64,000 bases of DNA, taken from assembly GCA_023666835.1 (NCBI GenBank), contig JAMPBJ010000003.1, forward strand, positions 62,001 through 126,000, read 5' to 3'. Position 1 is the stretch's first letter. Every line of letters starts with the position of its first letter. The notes beneath the pieces were generated by a model. That model was not told the origin of the DNA. It saw only the letters and a program-made list of their open reading frames with translations, and ran no database searches. Of this stretch, positions 27,647 to 36,474 are shown piece by piece. The position numbers and the translations under genes were made by a program. The stretch is from Bacteroides sp. GTDB taxonomy: Bacteria; Bacteroidota; Bacteroidia; Bacteroidales; Muribaculaceae.

Positions 27647-29098
27647 ATGACGGTTGAAGAAGACAACAACATCATACGCCGGTTGCTCCAACAGGCAAAT
27701 CTCGGAGATTTTACAGAATCTGACGCCATAGCCGGATCCGGTTCGAGCAGAAGATACTATAGGGTAACGCTATCAAATGGCATGAGTGTAATTGCCACAA
27801 TCGGTACTGACCGACGTGAGAATGAGGCGTTTCTGTATCTGTCAGACTGGTTTTCAAAAAAACATCTTCCGGTTCCGGATATTTTATCTGTATCAGATGA
27901 TTCGATGGTCTATCTGCAGGAGGATATAGGTCGTCGGTCGCTTTACGACTTGATTGCAGGGGCACCTCATGGAGATATGAGTAGTGTCGAACCACTTCTG
28001 CATGACACCATGCGCATCGCTGCACGTTTTCACTACAGTATCGATGATCACTTCGACGCTTCAAAATGCTTCCCGAGGCCGACCATGGATCAGCGTGCTG
28101 CCATGTGGGATCTTAACTACTGGAAGTATTGCTTTGTGAAAGTGGCCGGTGGTGGCGTTTCGTTTGATGAAGATGTTCTTCAGAATGAATTGGAACGATT
28201 TGCAACCGAGGTTACCACATGCCCGGGCAAACGCAGGACATTGATGCTTCGCGATTTTCAGTCGCGCAATGTGATGGTCGACGATACCGGAAATCTTGGC
28301 GTGATCGACTATCAGGGGGCACGACTTGGCGATGGGCTTTATGATGTCGCTTCGTTTGTGTGGCAGGCACGAGCCGGGTTTGACTATGAATTGCGTCAAA
28401 GGCTTGTTACCACCTATCGGGCTGAAGTTTGTGAAATACTTGGCTACGAGCCGGCCGATTTTGACCGTCGTTTGGCTCTGATGGTTGTATTTCGCTCAAT
28501 GCAGGTGTTGGGCGCTTACGGCTTGCGTGGAGTTGTGGAACGCCGTCCGGCTTTCATGACATCGATCGATGCAGCACTGGCCAATCTTGATTCGGCTTTG
28601 AAATGGTTGGGAACGGAAGAGTATCAGGTCATTAAACAAATCACAGAAGCTGTTATCAACGAAAGAAAACTTGCTTCACCCAACCTTGATGAGGAGGGAT
28701 TGACCATCGACGTGTGGAGTTTCTCATATAAGCGAGGCTTGCCCGATGACAAAAGCGGCAATGGCGGCGGATTTGTGTTTGATTGCCGTGGTATGCACAA
28801 TCCCGGTCGATATGATGAATACAAGCAGTTGACCGGACGCGACGAACCCGTGATCCGATTCCTGGAGGAGCAAGGCGAGGTTCAACCGTTTTTAATACAT
28901 TGCTGCGCGTTGGTCGATGCCAGCGTGGAGTGTTATCTTCGTCGTGGCTTCACGCATCTGTCAGTGGCCTTTGGATGTACCGGCGGACAGCACCGGTCGG
29001 TCTATTGTGCTGAGAAAATGGCTCGGCATTTGGCCGATATATATAATGTGACGGTTCGTCTGACCCATCGCGAACAGTCGATTGAAGAGATCTTGTGA
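27647..29098 (+). CDS. Phosphotransferase-RapZ fusion, AmgK-like
   Basis: Two domains are fused in 483 residues. Residues about 1-330 form an aminoglycoside-phosphotransferase fold with a GSGSSRRYYR nucleotide loop, the catalytic LMLRDFQSRNVMV and the Mg-binding GVIDYQGARLGDGLYD. This is the AmgK-like arrangement, in which AmgK phosphorylates MurNAc/GlcNAc at C1. Residues about 350-483 match the C-terminal domain of RapZ (WSFSYKRGLP, DCRGMHNPGR, AFGCTGGQHRSV), which in enteric bacteria senses glucosamine-6-phosphate. The N-terminal RapZ P-loop domain is replaced by the kinase. The ATG at 27647 is chosen because 27617 precedes the -7 box. The next gene is a MurU-like nucleotidyltransferase, supporting a cell-wall recycling role. 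Confidence 0.82.
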   Translation: MTVEEDNNIIRRLLQQANLGDFTESDAIAGSGSSRRYYRVTLSNGMSVIATIGTDRRENEAFLYLSDWFSKKHLPVPDILSVSDDSMVYLQEDIGRRSLYDLIAGAPHGDMSSVEPLLHDTMRIAARFHYSIDDHFDASKCFPRPTMDQRAAMWDLNYWKYCFVKVAGGGVSFDEDVLQNELERFATEVTTCPGKRRTLMLRDFQSRNVMVDDTGNLGVIDYQGARLGDGLYDVASFVWQARAGFDYELRQRLVTTYRAEVCEILGYEPADFDRRLALMVVFRSMQVLGAYGLRGVVERRPAFMTSIDAALANLDSALKWLGTEEYQVIKQITEAVINERKLASPNLDEEGLTIDVWSFSYKRGLPDDKSGNGGGFVFDCRGMHNPGRYDEYKQLTGRDEPVIRFLEEQGEVQPFLIHCCALVDASVECYLRRGFTHLSVAFGCTGGQHRSVYCAEKMARHLADIYNVTVRLTHREQSIEEIL

Positions 29099-29102
29099 CG
29101 AT

Positions 29103-29864
29103 ATGAAAGGAATGATTTTCGCAGCCGGAATCGGCAGCAGGCTTGCTCCCATCACCGATACGATGCCAAAGGCTTTGGTAGAAGTGGGAGGAGTCCCGGC
29201 AATTGAACGCGTAGCTGTCAAAATGGCGCAGGCCGGTATTCGCGACATTATCGTTAATGTGCATCATTTTGCCGACATGGTAGTGGACTATGTTTCGGAG
29301 ATGGGTAGCCGCATCGGTGTGAATATTCTGATCAGCGACGAAAGCGATCTGCTTCTCGATACCGGGGGCGGTCTGTTGAAGGCTGTTCGACAGTTTGGTT
29401 TCAACGAGCCTTTGCTACTTCACAATGCCGACATCATGACCGACTTCGATTTAACGGCTATGATATATGCCTATAAGTCGGATCTTCCTGATGCACTGCT
29501 TATGGTCGGATCCCGCGATTCGTCGCGCAAGCTGTTGTTTGACGATGACAATCGAATGCGCGGTTGGAAAAATATGACTACAGGAGAAGTTCGCCCCGAC
29601 TCTCTTTCGGTGTCTGAGGCCGAGGAGTATAAGCCCAAATCGTTTAGTGGCGTTCATGTATTGTCGCCATCTCTTTACAGTCGACTTGAAGATTATTCTC
29701 GTTGCGTCGGCGATAAGTTCTCGATCACGCCTTTCTATGTGGATTGCTGCGCATCGTCTGTCATTCAAGGCTACGAACCTTCCACACCATATCATTGGTG
29801 GGACATCGGACGCCTGTCGACGTTGGAGCAGGCGCGTGAATACTACGAAAAAAACGGGATGTGA
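29103..29864 (+). CDS. MurU-like sugar-1-phosphate nucleotidyltransferase
   Basis: NTP-transferase of 253 residues. The signature MIFAAGIGSRLAPITD near the N-terminus and the MPKALVEVGG lysine are typical of sugar nucleotidyltransferases. LLHNADIMTDF supplies the Asp metal ligand, and YHWWDIGRLSTLEQAREYY is the usual end. It follows the AmgK-like kinase by four bases, so a uridylyl transfer to MurNAc-1-phosphate (AmgK-MurU route) is the leading idea. A general hexose-1-phosphate nucleotidyltransferase is the alternative. The ATG at 29103 is chosen over the in-frame codon at 29082, which lies inside the preceding gene. Confidence 0.82.
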   Translation: MKGMIFAAGIGSRLAPITDTMPKALVEVGGVPAIERVAVKMAQAGIRDIIVNVHHFADMVVDYVSEMGSRIGVNILISDESDLLLDTGGGLLKAVRQFGFNEPLLLHNADIMTDFDLTAMIYAYKSDLPDALLMVGSRDSSRKLLFDDDNRMRGWKNMTTGEVRPDSLSVSEAEEYKPKSFSGVHVLSPSLYSRLEDYSRCVGDKFSITPFYVDCCASSVIQGYEPSTPYHWWDIGRLSTLEQAREYYEKNGM

Positions 29865-29883
29865 GCAATTTCACATCCCGTTT
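29852..29883. terminator. Bidirectional terminator that contains a stop codon
   Basis: Perfect 13-bp stem (29852-29864 with 29871-29883) and a 6-base loop. The left arm includes the final codons and the TGA of the nucleotidyltransferase gene. It also ends the converging ROK gene. Confidence 0.85.
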
Positions 29884-29905
29884 CAATTATGTACTCTTTA
29901 TAGGT

Positions 29906-31009
29906 TTAAGCTTTTTCGTCGAGCATCGAAAGGGCAAAGGAGTATGCGCCGATGGAGATGGCCTTGCTTGCTCCAAGTTTTGAGATAGCTACACCGGTTG
30001 CCTTAAGCGGATCGTAGATCACAGAGCGATCCGAGCCATAGACTTTAAGCGGACGGCTTGCACCATGAGCAAATTTGACAAATTCTTCCTCGTCGTCGAG
30101 ATCGAATGCTTTGGCCGGCATGCGGGGCACTTCTTCTCCCTTGATCGAGTGGAGTGCACCGCGCAATTGCTCCATCAGAGCAGGCATAAAATATTTCTTG
30201 GCACCGGTCAAACCACCGCCGATCACTACAAGTGAGTCGGTCAGAGTGACAGCCGTGGCAATGGCATCGCCTGCCACTTCACCAAATTCGCGGAAAGCGG
30301 CGATGGCGGCTTCGCGGTTGCCGGGGCGGGTGCCTTCAGCTATTTCGCATATGTCTTTGGGCTCGTAGGTGTGGTTGATTTCACCGGACTTTTCTCCATA
30401 TACGCGTTTGATGGCTCTGATGGCCACGCCTTCTTCCACGTAGAGTTCCGGATGGTTTTTGTGGCGCAGGCAGAAAGTTTCGACACATGAGTTGTTGCCG
30501 CGGTTGAGATGATTGTCAATCACCATGCCGATGCCGAATCCGGTGCCGAATGTATAGCCCAACAGGTTGGTGTAAGTTTTGGTGCTACCCAGCTCGGCCA
30601 GACGTGCATTTATTTCGGGGAGGATGCCGCCGAGAGCTTCGCCGTAGGCAAAAAGGTCGCCGTCGTTGTTGATGTAGACGGGGATGCCGAATTTTTCTTC
30701 AAGAAACGGACCCAGTGCCACACCGTTGCGAAACGACGGGAAGTTGGGCAGATAGCCGCCGATGATGCCGTGGGGGTAGTCGGCCGGGCCGGGGAAGGCG
30801 AAGCTGATGGCCACCGGTTTCTGGTCGAGTTTTGAGATCACCTGCTCGAATCCGCTTACCATCGTGGAAAGACACAGGTCGAGGTCGTGTGCATTTGAAG
30901 GCATTGTGATCGGGTCAACAATGAATTCATTGGACTGCATGGCGCCAAACACGAAGTTTGTGCCGCCGGCATCGAGAGTGATGACGATGCGTTTGTCAAA
31001 TTTGTACAT
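29906..31009 (-). CDS. ROK-family sugar kinase
   Basis: ATP-dependent hexose kinase of 367 residues, longer than most ROK proteins (about 300). The nucleotide loop TLDAGGTNFVFGAM (about residues 11-24), FPGPADYPHG and the substrate-side NNDGDLFAYGE are present. GYTFGTGFGIGMV and VVIGGGLTGAKKY complete the fold. The classical ROK zinc motif (CxCGxxGC) is not visible; only the CLRHKNHPELYVEEGVAI region occupies its place. Substrate may be glucose, fructose or GlcNAc; not determined. It converges on the MurU-like gene through a shared terminator. Confidence 0.83.
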   Translation of the reverse strand: MYKFDKRIVITLDAGGTNFVFGAMQSNEFIVDPITMPSNAHDLDLCLSTMVSGFEQVISKLDQKPVAISFAFPGPADYPHGIIGGYLPNFPSFRNGVALGPFLEEKFGIPVYINNDGDLFAYGEALGGILPEINARLAELGSTKTYTNLLGYTFGTGFGIGMVIDNHLNRGNNSCVETFCLRHKNHPELYVEEGVAIRAIKRVYGEKSGEINHTYEPKDICEIAEGTRPGNREAAIAAFREFGEVAGDAIATAVTLTDSLVVIGGGLTGAKKYFMPALMEQLRGALHSIKGEEVPRMPAKAFDLDDEEEFVKFAHGASRPLKVYGSDRSVIYDPLKATGVAISKLGASKAISIGAYSFALSMLDEKA

Positions 31010-31051
31010 AGACGTATGTATTGTTAGATTTAAGAATCGAATTATTGGTTA

Positions 31052-31083
31052 CAAATATATATATAAATCGCGACAGGAACAAA
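31052..31083 (-). promoter_or_regulatory. Promoter of the ROK kinase gene
   Basis: Minus -7 TATATTTG (31052-31059) and -33 TTTG (CAAA, 31080-31083) with a 20-base spacer. Confidence 0.7.
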
Positions 31084-31109
31084 TCGGTAGTTGATAGAGT
31101 TGCCGACCG

Positions 31110-31700
31110 TTATTTCACGCGCCCGGGATTCTTGGCTATGAAGTCTTTCCATGACCCATAGGCTTTGGCAGCTACCGGCCGTTGAGACTCATAGAAGTGG
31201 CATAGGGCGGCCGCCAGAGCATCGGTGGCATCAAGTTGTGGCAGGAGCGATTCGCGGGGAATGGTGAATATGCGTCGAAGCATTTCCTGGACTTGCTCTT
31301 TCGAAGCTGCGCCATTGCCGGTAATGGCCATTTTGATCTTTCGCGGTTCGTACTCAGTGATGGGAATGTCGCGGCTGAGAGCTGCTGCCATAGCCACGCC
31401 TTGCGCACGGCCGAGTTTGAGCATAGACTGAACGTTTTTGCCGAAGAAGGGAGCTTCGATGGCCATCTCGTCGGGCAGATATTGCTCTACCAGCTGGGCC
31501 ACACGGCTGTAGATGCGGCTCAGGCGCAGATAGTGGCTTTCGAAGCGGCTGAGTTGGATCACGCCCATCGCTATCATCGTGGGCTTTTTACCCGTGATGC
31601 CGAGTATGCCGTAGCCCATCACGTTCGTGCCGGGGTCGATACCGATTATGATGCGCTCAAACTGGCGCAGGGATTCGCGTGCGGGCTGTTCGTCGGTCAT
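31110..31700 (-). CDS. ruvC: Holliday junction resolvase RuvC
   Basis: RNase-H-fold endonuclease that cleaves Holliday junctions with RuvAB. The four carboxylates are visible: Asp22 in [13 protein letters not shown], Glu82 in IEAPFFGKN, and Asp157 and Asp160 in [13 protein letters not shown]. Length is 196 residues, with an N-terminal extension of about 15 residues. Its start overlaps the end of the DUF4286 gene by four bases. ruvA and ruvB are not in the window. Confidence 0.94.
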   Translation of the reverse strand: MTDEQPARESLRQFERIIIGIDPGTNVMGYGILGITGKKPTMIAMGVIQLSRFESHYLRLSRIYSRVAQLVEQYLPDEMAIEAPFFGKNVQSMLKLGRAQGVAMAAALSRDIPITEYEPRKIKMAITGNGAASKEQVQEMLRRIFTIPRESLLPQLDATDALAAALCHFYESQRPVAAKAYGSWKDFIAKNPGRVK

Positions 31701-32011
31701 AATATTTCCATAAAAGTAGAGAACGTCAACAGCGATTCAGCTCCGTGCGTGGCGCGAAACCGGGCAGCAAGAGCCGATGCTGTTTCGTCGGCCCATTTGC
31801 GTGCGCTCTCCAGTGAGTCGGAGCGGAGGTGGAGCGCGAAACTGCACGAGCCGTCATCGGGCATACCTTCTGGAGGAATAATGCTGCAAAGCATATGGTC
31901 GGTCATAAAACCGGTCTGAAGAGCCTGCGGTATAAAATCGGTCGACACCCATACCTTGAATGGTTCAACGGCATGGTTGTCGACGATAAATGTGGTGTTG
32001 AAAAGTATCAT
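31697..32011 (-). CDS. DUF4286 family protein
   Basis: Short conserved Bacteroidetes protein of 104 residues, without signal peptide. It starts [11 protein letters not shown] and looks like an alpha/beta ferredoxin-like fold ([30 protein letters not shown] strands). Function is unknown. It is coupled to ruvC by a 4-base overlap and follows the GYF/DUF805 gene by five bases, so the three share a transcript. Confidence 0.75.
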   Translation of the reverse strand: MILFNTTFIVDNHAVEPFKVWVSTDFIPQALQTGFMTDHMLCSIIPPEGMPDDGSCSFALHLRSDSLESARKWADETASALAARFRATHGAESLLTFSTFMEIL

Positions 32012-32016
32012 GGGGT

Positions 32017-32619
32017 CTACTTTACGTTGGGCACGGGGCCATATTCATTTTCGTATGGATCGGACTCTTTGCAGAACCATACGAGAAGGATGATGGCACC
32101 AACAAGAGGTATTAGGCCAATGAAAACCCATGCTCCGGATTTTCCGATGTCATGAAGACGACGCCAAACAAGCCCAAGTGATGGAAGAAGTATGGCAAGT
32201 CCCCATATTAAGTATACTATTCCTGCTATCATTGTCACTTCATAGCTGGCTATTGAAATACAATTCAAACATATGTTGACGATGAAGCAAAACAATTGGA
32301 ACCACCAGTATTCCGATCTTGATGCGCGGCCGGTGAAGCAGCAATATTTTTCAAAGGCCATTTTGATTGCGTCGCCGAAACCTACTTGATACTGAACTCC
32401 GTAGGAAGGTTGCTGAGCTGTATATGCAGGTGCTTGCTGATAGGCGGGAGCTTGCTGAAACAGGTATTGCTGAAGCTCGGGTACTTGTCCTGCAGGTGTC
32501 CATTGAGGCATTGACTCGTTCCACACGAGCGTCGATGGAGTCACATTGTTGGCAGCGAGTTGCTGGATGGTGTAGGGGCCTTGATGCTGCCCGTTGACTG
32601 CTACATAATAGGTTGCCAT
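32017..32619 (-). CDS. GYF_2-DUF805 membrane protein
   Basis: Two-part protein of 200 residues. Residues about 3-52 match the GYF_2 module (YYVAVNGQHQGPYTIQQLA, WNESMPQWTPAGQVPEL). A Gln/Ala/Tyr/Pro-rich linker follows. The C-terminal 120 residues form DUF805 with four hydrophobic helices (ASRSEYWWF, GLVWRRLHDIGKSG). The ATG at 32619 gives a proper start of GYF_2; the upstream frame to 32730 has no likeness. The function of DUF805 is unknown. Confidence 0.82.
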   Translation of the reverse strand: MATYYVAVNGQHQGPYTIQQLAANNVTPSTLVWNESMPQWTPAGQVPELQQYLFQQAPAYQQAPAYTAQQPSYGVQYQVGFGDAIKMAFEKYCCFTGRASRSEYWWFQLFCFIVNICLNCISIASYEVTMIAGIVYLIWGLAILLPSLGLVWRRLHDIGKSGAWVFIGLIPLVGAIILLVWFCKESDPYENEYGPVPNVK

Positions 32620-32645
32620 AGCTGAAATTTTTATAAGGTGGAAAG

Positions 32646-33389
32646 TTAGTTGTTTATTTTTCTGATCAAGTGGCGAAGGGCGAAGCGAATATGCCGCAGC
32701 ATGGTTGGGATGCGTCCGTAGTATCGACACATGATGTTGTAGCGTTCGCGCAGCGATGCCTTGTGGTTGGCGGTGGTAACGCCCTCGTTAAGGTAGTCGA
32801 TGAGAACCTCACCGACGTAGTAGTTGGATGATGAGCGTTGCATGCACCGGATGCACCAGTCGAAGTCGGCCGAAAAGCGATATGTGGTGTCATACATTCC
32901 CACGATGTCGCGTTTGGCAACGAACGCCTGATGACACACCAGCATGCCGTTGGCAAAACTTTTCCATGTCAGCCGGCTCGGTGCGGTAAGATGGCGTGGT
33001 GCCACGAATTTTCCGTCGGCGTCCACCAGATTGGTCTGACCATATACAACATCGGGTGATCCGTTGTCCTCAATTGCTTTGGCTATTTGGGCAAGCGTGT
33101 CGGAGGAGTGGAACCGGTCGCCGGCGTTGAGAAATATCAGATATTGGCCGTCGGATTTGGCTATGCCCTTGTTCATGGCGTCGTAAAGGCCACGGTCCGG
33201 TTCGGATATGATCACGGCATCGTCGGTGGCCAGTTGGCGTGCAATTTCCACGGTGGCATCGGTCGAAGCTCCGTCGATGATATAGTGTCTGAAATCCTTG
33301 CATGTCTGCGAACTGACACTGCGCATCGTTGCAGCAAGTGTGTCGGCTGCATTATATGTGATCGTGATTATGGAAAACAGTCGTGGCAT
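32646..33389 (-). CDS. Family 2 glycosyltransferase
   Basis: GT-A fold glycosyltransferase of 247 residues. It begins SIITITYNAADTL, has the YIIDGASTDAT and EPDRGLYDAMNKGI blocks and the LIFLNAGDRFH metal region, and ends with Arg-rich helices. It resembles enzymes adding sugars in capsule, O-antigen or exopolysaccharide repeat synthesis. It is not in a surface polysaccharide cluster here, so the acceptor is unknown. The ATG at 33389 follows a minus-strand TATCTTTG (33397-33404). Confidence 0.87.
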   Translation of the reverse strand: MPRLFSIITITYNAADTLAATMRSVSSQTCKDFRHYIIDGASTDATVEIARQLATDDAVIISEPDRGLYDAMNKGIAKSDGQYLIFLNAGDRFHSSDTLAQIAKAIEDNGSPDVVYGQTNLVDADGKFVAPRHLTAPSRLTWKSFANGMLVCHQAFVAKRDIVGMYDTTYRFSADFDWCIRCMQRSSSNYYVGEVLIDYLNEGVTTANHKASLRERYNIMCRYYGRIPTMLRHIRFALRHLIRKINN

Positions 33390-33427
33390 ACAATCACAAA
33401 GATAATAAAGATATTGTAAAAAAAGCA

Positions 33428-33458
33428 GAGACTGCATCAAAAAATATGATGCAGTCTC
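33428..33458 (-). terminator. Terminator of tRNA-Glu
   Basis: Eleven-bp stem GAGACTGCATC/GATGCAGTCTC (33428-33438 with 33448-33458); reading leftwards it is followed by CTGC and a T7 run. Confidence 0.85.
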
Positions 33459-33469
33459 ATGGGTTTGTG

Positions 33470-33542
33470 TAGCGAATCTGGGAATCGAACCCAGGTCTCC
33501 ACCGTGAGAGGGTGGCGTGCTAGGCCACTACACTAAATCGCC
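33470..33542 (-). tRNA. tRNA-Glu (anticodon CTC)
   Basis: Cloverleaf of 73 bases without an encoded CCA. The anticodon loop is CTCTCAC, giving CTC for GAG codons; the T-arm is CTGGGTTCGATTCCCAG. The acceptor stem GGCGATT/ATTCGCT has a G-U first pair and one T-T mismatch, so the aminoacyl identity is good but not perfect. A consensus promoter and a terminator flank it. Confidence 0.88.
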
Positions 33543-33554
33543 TTGTTTGCGATG

Positions 33555-33586
33555 CAAAGTTAAAAGTTTTATTTCAAAAATGCAAA
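33555..33586 (-). promoter_or_regulatory. Promoter of tRNA-Glu
   Basis: Minus -7 TAACTTTG (33555-33562) and -33 TTTG (33583-33586), 20-base spacer. Confidence 0.75.
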
Positions 33587-33638
33587 CGAAAGTGCAAAAA
33601 CAAATATCCAAACCTGCGAACTTCGCTTCTAATGAGCT

Positions 33639-34298
33639 TTATTCCAGAGTGATGTCAGCGAAGAATTCGGGGCGATGGAAGTCGGGCTCGGGAGTATTGA
33701 TGGGTGCCCAGCTGAGGAAGTGAGGCGCGGCGGTGAGGTCGGCGCATTTGTAGAAGTTGCCTTTCATGTTCACGGGCTTGCCTTCGTATTTCACGTTCAT
33801 GACTTCGAATGGTATGGCCACAAGTAGGTTCCACATGAACATGCCCTGCATTTCTTCAAACGGGCGGGTGCCTACCGAGGGATAGCGACGCACTTTGTCG
33901 AGCTGCGCGTCGGAAAGGGGAGTGCCGTTGTGGCGGTCCTGGCGGCATGCGGCATGTATAGTGCCTATGCAGTTGAATTCAAAGTTATAGTAGGGAAGTT
34001 GTCCGTCGGGGCATACGAAGAATTCCACGCATGAATCCTGATGGACTGATGAGTTGTTTGTGTGGTTGACGGCGCGGAGATAGTTGCATCTGACGGCATA
34101 GTCGATGTAGAGCGTAGTGCCGGAATGGGCGATGGAAATGGCCGTTAAAGGTTTGTAGGGGAATTGGTCTTTCCAGTTGAGGCATTCGATGGTGCGACGT
34201 GCTCCGAGTTCATCGAGCGTGGCAATGATTTGCTCGGGAGTCTGTTGGTCAAGCTGGGGAATGAAGGGTACGGAAAGAGAAAGTTTGCTGTTATCCAT
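33639..34298 (-). CDS. Carbohydrate-binding family 9-like protein
   Basis: A 219-residue protein with the look of CBM9-like/DOMON-type beta-sandwich domains: LYIDYAVRCNYLRAVN, SVHQDSCVEFFVCPDG, YYNFEFNCIGTIHAA and MKGNFYKCADLT. No clear signal peptide is present from the ATG at 34298, which is unusual for a carbohydrate-binding protein, so it may act in the cytoplasm. The function is unknown. Its first bases overlap the end of the LysE-type gene by eight bases. Confidence 0.68.
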   Translation of the reverse strand: MDNSKLSLSVPFIPQLDQQTPEQIIATLDELGARRTIECLNWKDQFPYKPLTAISIAHSGTTLYIDYAVRCNYLRAVNHTNNSSVHQDSCVEFFVCPDGQLPYYNFEFNCIGTIHAACRQDRHNGTPLSDAQLDKVRRYPSVGTRPFEEMQGMFMWNLLVAIPFEVMNVKYEGKPVNMKGNFYKCADLTAAPHFLSWAPINTPEPDFHRPEFFADITLE

Positions 34299-34941
34299 GA
34301 TTGATGAGATTATAGATGCCGTGGATGAATCCGACAAGTGCCAACACAAGAAGTATTGATGCAATTATGCGGTTGATCAACCACATCGAACGAACATTGA
34401 AGTGTGAACGAATTTTGTTGACAAAATAGGTGATCATGAACCACCAGCACAGGGCGCCGGCAGCTATGGCGGCATAACCGAAGAAGTAATGCACGATCTG
34501 ATAGCTCGTGTCCATGAAGTTGAAGCGTGCAAACAGACCGATTATGAAGAAGAGGATCAGAGGGTTGGAAAATGTGAAGAGAAATCCGGTGCCGAAGTCG
34601 CGCCAGTAGGTGTTGCTTGACGTCGAAGTTTTCTGCAGCGCACGCGACGGATTGGCTTTAAACAGATATATGCCGTAGACTATCAGCAGCACTGAACCGC
34701 ACACCTGAAGAATTTCCTGATTCGCGGTGATGAAATCGGTGACGAAAGATAGGCCAAGGCCTGTCAGCAGACAGTATACTATATCTGAGAGTGCTGCGCC
34801 GATACCGGTATAGAGTGCGGCCGAGCGACCCTTGTTGAGCGTTCGTTGGATCACGAGCATACCTATAGGCCCCATCGGTGCCGATATGAACATGCCTATG
34901 AAGAAGCCTGCAAAAATTATATATAGGATATTCTCAATCAC
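34291..34941 (-). CDS. LysE/RhtB-type amino-acid exporter
   Basis: Inner-membrane exporter of about 216 residues with six hydrophobic segments. The family motif PMGPIGMLVIQRTLNKGR is near residue 22. FLFTFSNPLILFF matches helix 4. The longer frame begins at a TTG at 34950, but this triplet is part of the -7 element (CAAAGATA, 34948-34955), so translation more likely begins at the GTG at 34941. The message would be nearly leaderless. It exports an unidentified amino acid or metabolite. Confidence 0.8.
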   Translation of the reverse strand: MIENILYIIFAGFFIGMFISAPMGPIGMLVIQRTLNKGRSAALYTGIGAALSDIVYCLLTGLGLSFVTDFITANQEILQVCGSVLLIVYGIYLFKANPSRALQKTSTSSNTYWRDFGTGFLFTFSNPLILFFIIGLFARFNFMDTSYQIVHYFFGYAAIAAGALCWWFMITYFVNKIRSHFNVRSMWLINRIIASILLVLALVGFIHGIYNLINHG

Positions 34942-34947
34942 AATATG

Positions 34948-34979
34948 CAAAGATAGTAATTGCCATAATCAGATGCAAA
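34948..34979 (-). promoter_or_regulatory. Promoter of the LysE-type gene
   Basis: Minus -7 TATCTTTG (34948-34955) and -33 TTTG (34976-34979) with a 20-base spacer. The position excludes TTG at 34950 as the start codon. Confidence 0.75.
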
Positions 34980-35007
34980 TTTTATTTGTGAACGCATCAT
35001 GAACGCC

Positions 35008-36474
35008 TCATAGGAATGAGGGATGATATCGTCGCGCGGCATCAATTCGGAGGAGAATGAACAGCAGTATGGTGAAACTCCATAGCGACGATCCGCCATA
35101 GCTGAAGAAGGGCAGGGGGATGCCAATGACAGGACATAGGCCAATGACCATGCCGGTGTTGATGGCCAGATGGAATATGAGGTAGGAGGCCACGCAATAG
35201 CCGTAGACTCTGCCGAAAGTGGATGGCTGTCGTTCGGCTATGTGTATGACGCGGAATATCAGTACAAGGAATGCGAGAAGCACGAGCGATGCACCAACAA
35301 ATCCCTGCTCTTCGCCTATGGTGCAGAAAATGAAGTCGGTGTGTTGCTCCGGCACATATTTCAGTTTGGTTTGGGTGCCATTAAGGTGTCCCTTGCCGGC
35401 GAATCCTCCCGAGCCGATAGCGATTTTGGCCTGGTTGACGTTGTAGCCGGCGCCAAGTGGATCGTCCTCGATGCCGAGCGTGACGCGGATGCGCTTTTGC
35501 TGGTGTGGCTGGAGCACATTGTTGAAAGCATAGTTGACTGAGAATAGGAATGCAATCGAAACCACGGCGGCTCCGGTGGTGATCAGAAGTTTGCGGGCTT
35601 TGACCCTGAGTGCCATCAGCACGCAGTAGAGGGCTGCAATGAGTATGGTGCCCAGGAAATATACCATGCCCGGCACATGGATACCGCAAAGCACCAGAAT
35701 CCAGCACAGGAGGCCGGTGCCGGCAAACCATAGCAGTACGTTGCGTCCCATGTCGAACTTCTTGCAGTAGAATATGAGCATGCACACCATCACAAGCATG
35801 ATGAGCATAAACACCATGGCCTCGCCCATAGGTATGCCCATAAAAAGCGTATCGGTGAATTTCACTGCCAGCACAAAGAACACCACCGCGCAGAACGCGG
35901 CAAGCAGGATCAGGCCGCTCATGCCTTCGCGGTAGAGCACAAAGAAGAGTGCGAGATAGGCCAATGCGGACCCGGTTTCGCGCTGAGCAAGGATGAGGAG
36001 AATGGGCACGAATATGATGGCAAGTGCCTTGAAGTAGCTTTGCCGCGTGGATAGTTTGAATCCGTAGCCGCTGAAGAGTTTGGCCAGAGCCAGAGCGGTA
36101 GCGAATTTTCCGAACTCAGCCGGCTGGAATCGTATGGGACCAAACACGAGCCATGAGCGCGACCCCTTGATGTCGGGGGCCACGAATATGGTGACGAGCA
36201 TTATCAGCAGTATTAGCCCGTAGGTGGGGTAAGCGTATGTCTCATAAACTCTTGCATCAAACAGCAGGAGCACTACGGCGAGCGCCATAGCAAGTCCGAT
36301 CCAACGTATCTGCTTGCCCGAAAATTCGTTCGTGTCGAATATGCTGGCGTTGTCAAAATCGTAGCTCGCGGCATAGATGCTGTAGACGCCGGCCATGATC
36401 ATGATCAGATAGAGGATGACCGTCAGCCAATCGATATGGCGCAATATGGATTGATCAGTGTTTCTTGACGCCAC
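35008..36474 (-). CDS. rodA: Peptidoglycan glycosyltransferase RodA
   Basis: SEDS-family glycan polymerase of the elongasome, which acts with PBP2. It is 488 residues, longer than the E. coli protein (370), with about ten transmembrane helices. The catalytic-loop region and C-terminal motifs are visible: GSRSWLVFGPIRFQPAEFGK, EQHTDFIFCTIGEEQGFVG, and VIGIPLPFFSYGGSS. Its start overlaps the end of the mrdA gene by 20 bases. It is the last gene of the mreB-to-rodA cluster. Confidence 0.94.
   Translation of the reverse strand: MASRNTDQSILRHIDWLTVILYLIMIMAGVYSIYAASYDFDNASIFDTNEFSGKQIRWIGLAMALAVVLLLFDARVYETYAYPTYGLILLIMLVTIFVAPDIKGSRSWLVFGPIRFQPAEFGKFATALALAKLFSGYGFKLSTRQSYFKALAIIFVPILLILAQRETGSALAYLALFFVLYREGMSGLILLAAFCAVVFFVLAVKFTDTLFMGIPMGEAMVFMLIMLVMVCMLIFYCKKFDMGRNVLLWFAGTGLLCWILVLCGIHVPGMVYFLGTILIAALYCVLMALRVKARKLLITTGAAVVSIAFLFSVNYAFNNVLQPHQQKRIRVTLGIEDDPLGAGYNVNQAKIAIGSGGFAGKGHLNGTQTKLKYVPEQHTDFIFCTIGEEQGFVGASLVLLAFLVLIFRVIHIAERQPSTFGRVYGYCVASYLIFHLAINTGMVIGLCPVIGIPLPFFSYGGSSLWSFTILLFILLRIDAARRYHPSFL

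Noticed and set aside
31236..31919. 227-codon plus-strand frame across ruvC
   Set aside because: Antisense to ruvC and DUF4286, both conserved; no promoter or likeness.
34942..34950. TTG start for the LysE-type exporter
   Set aside because: The codon is part of the TATCTTTG promoter element; translation should begin downstream.
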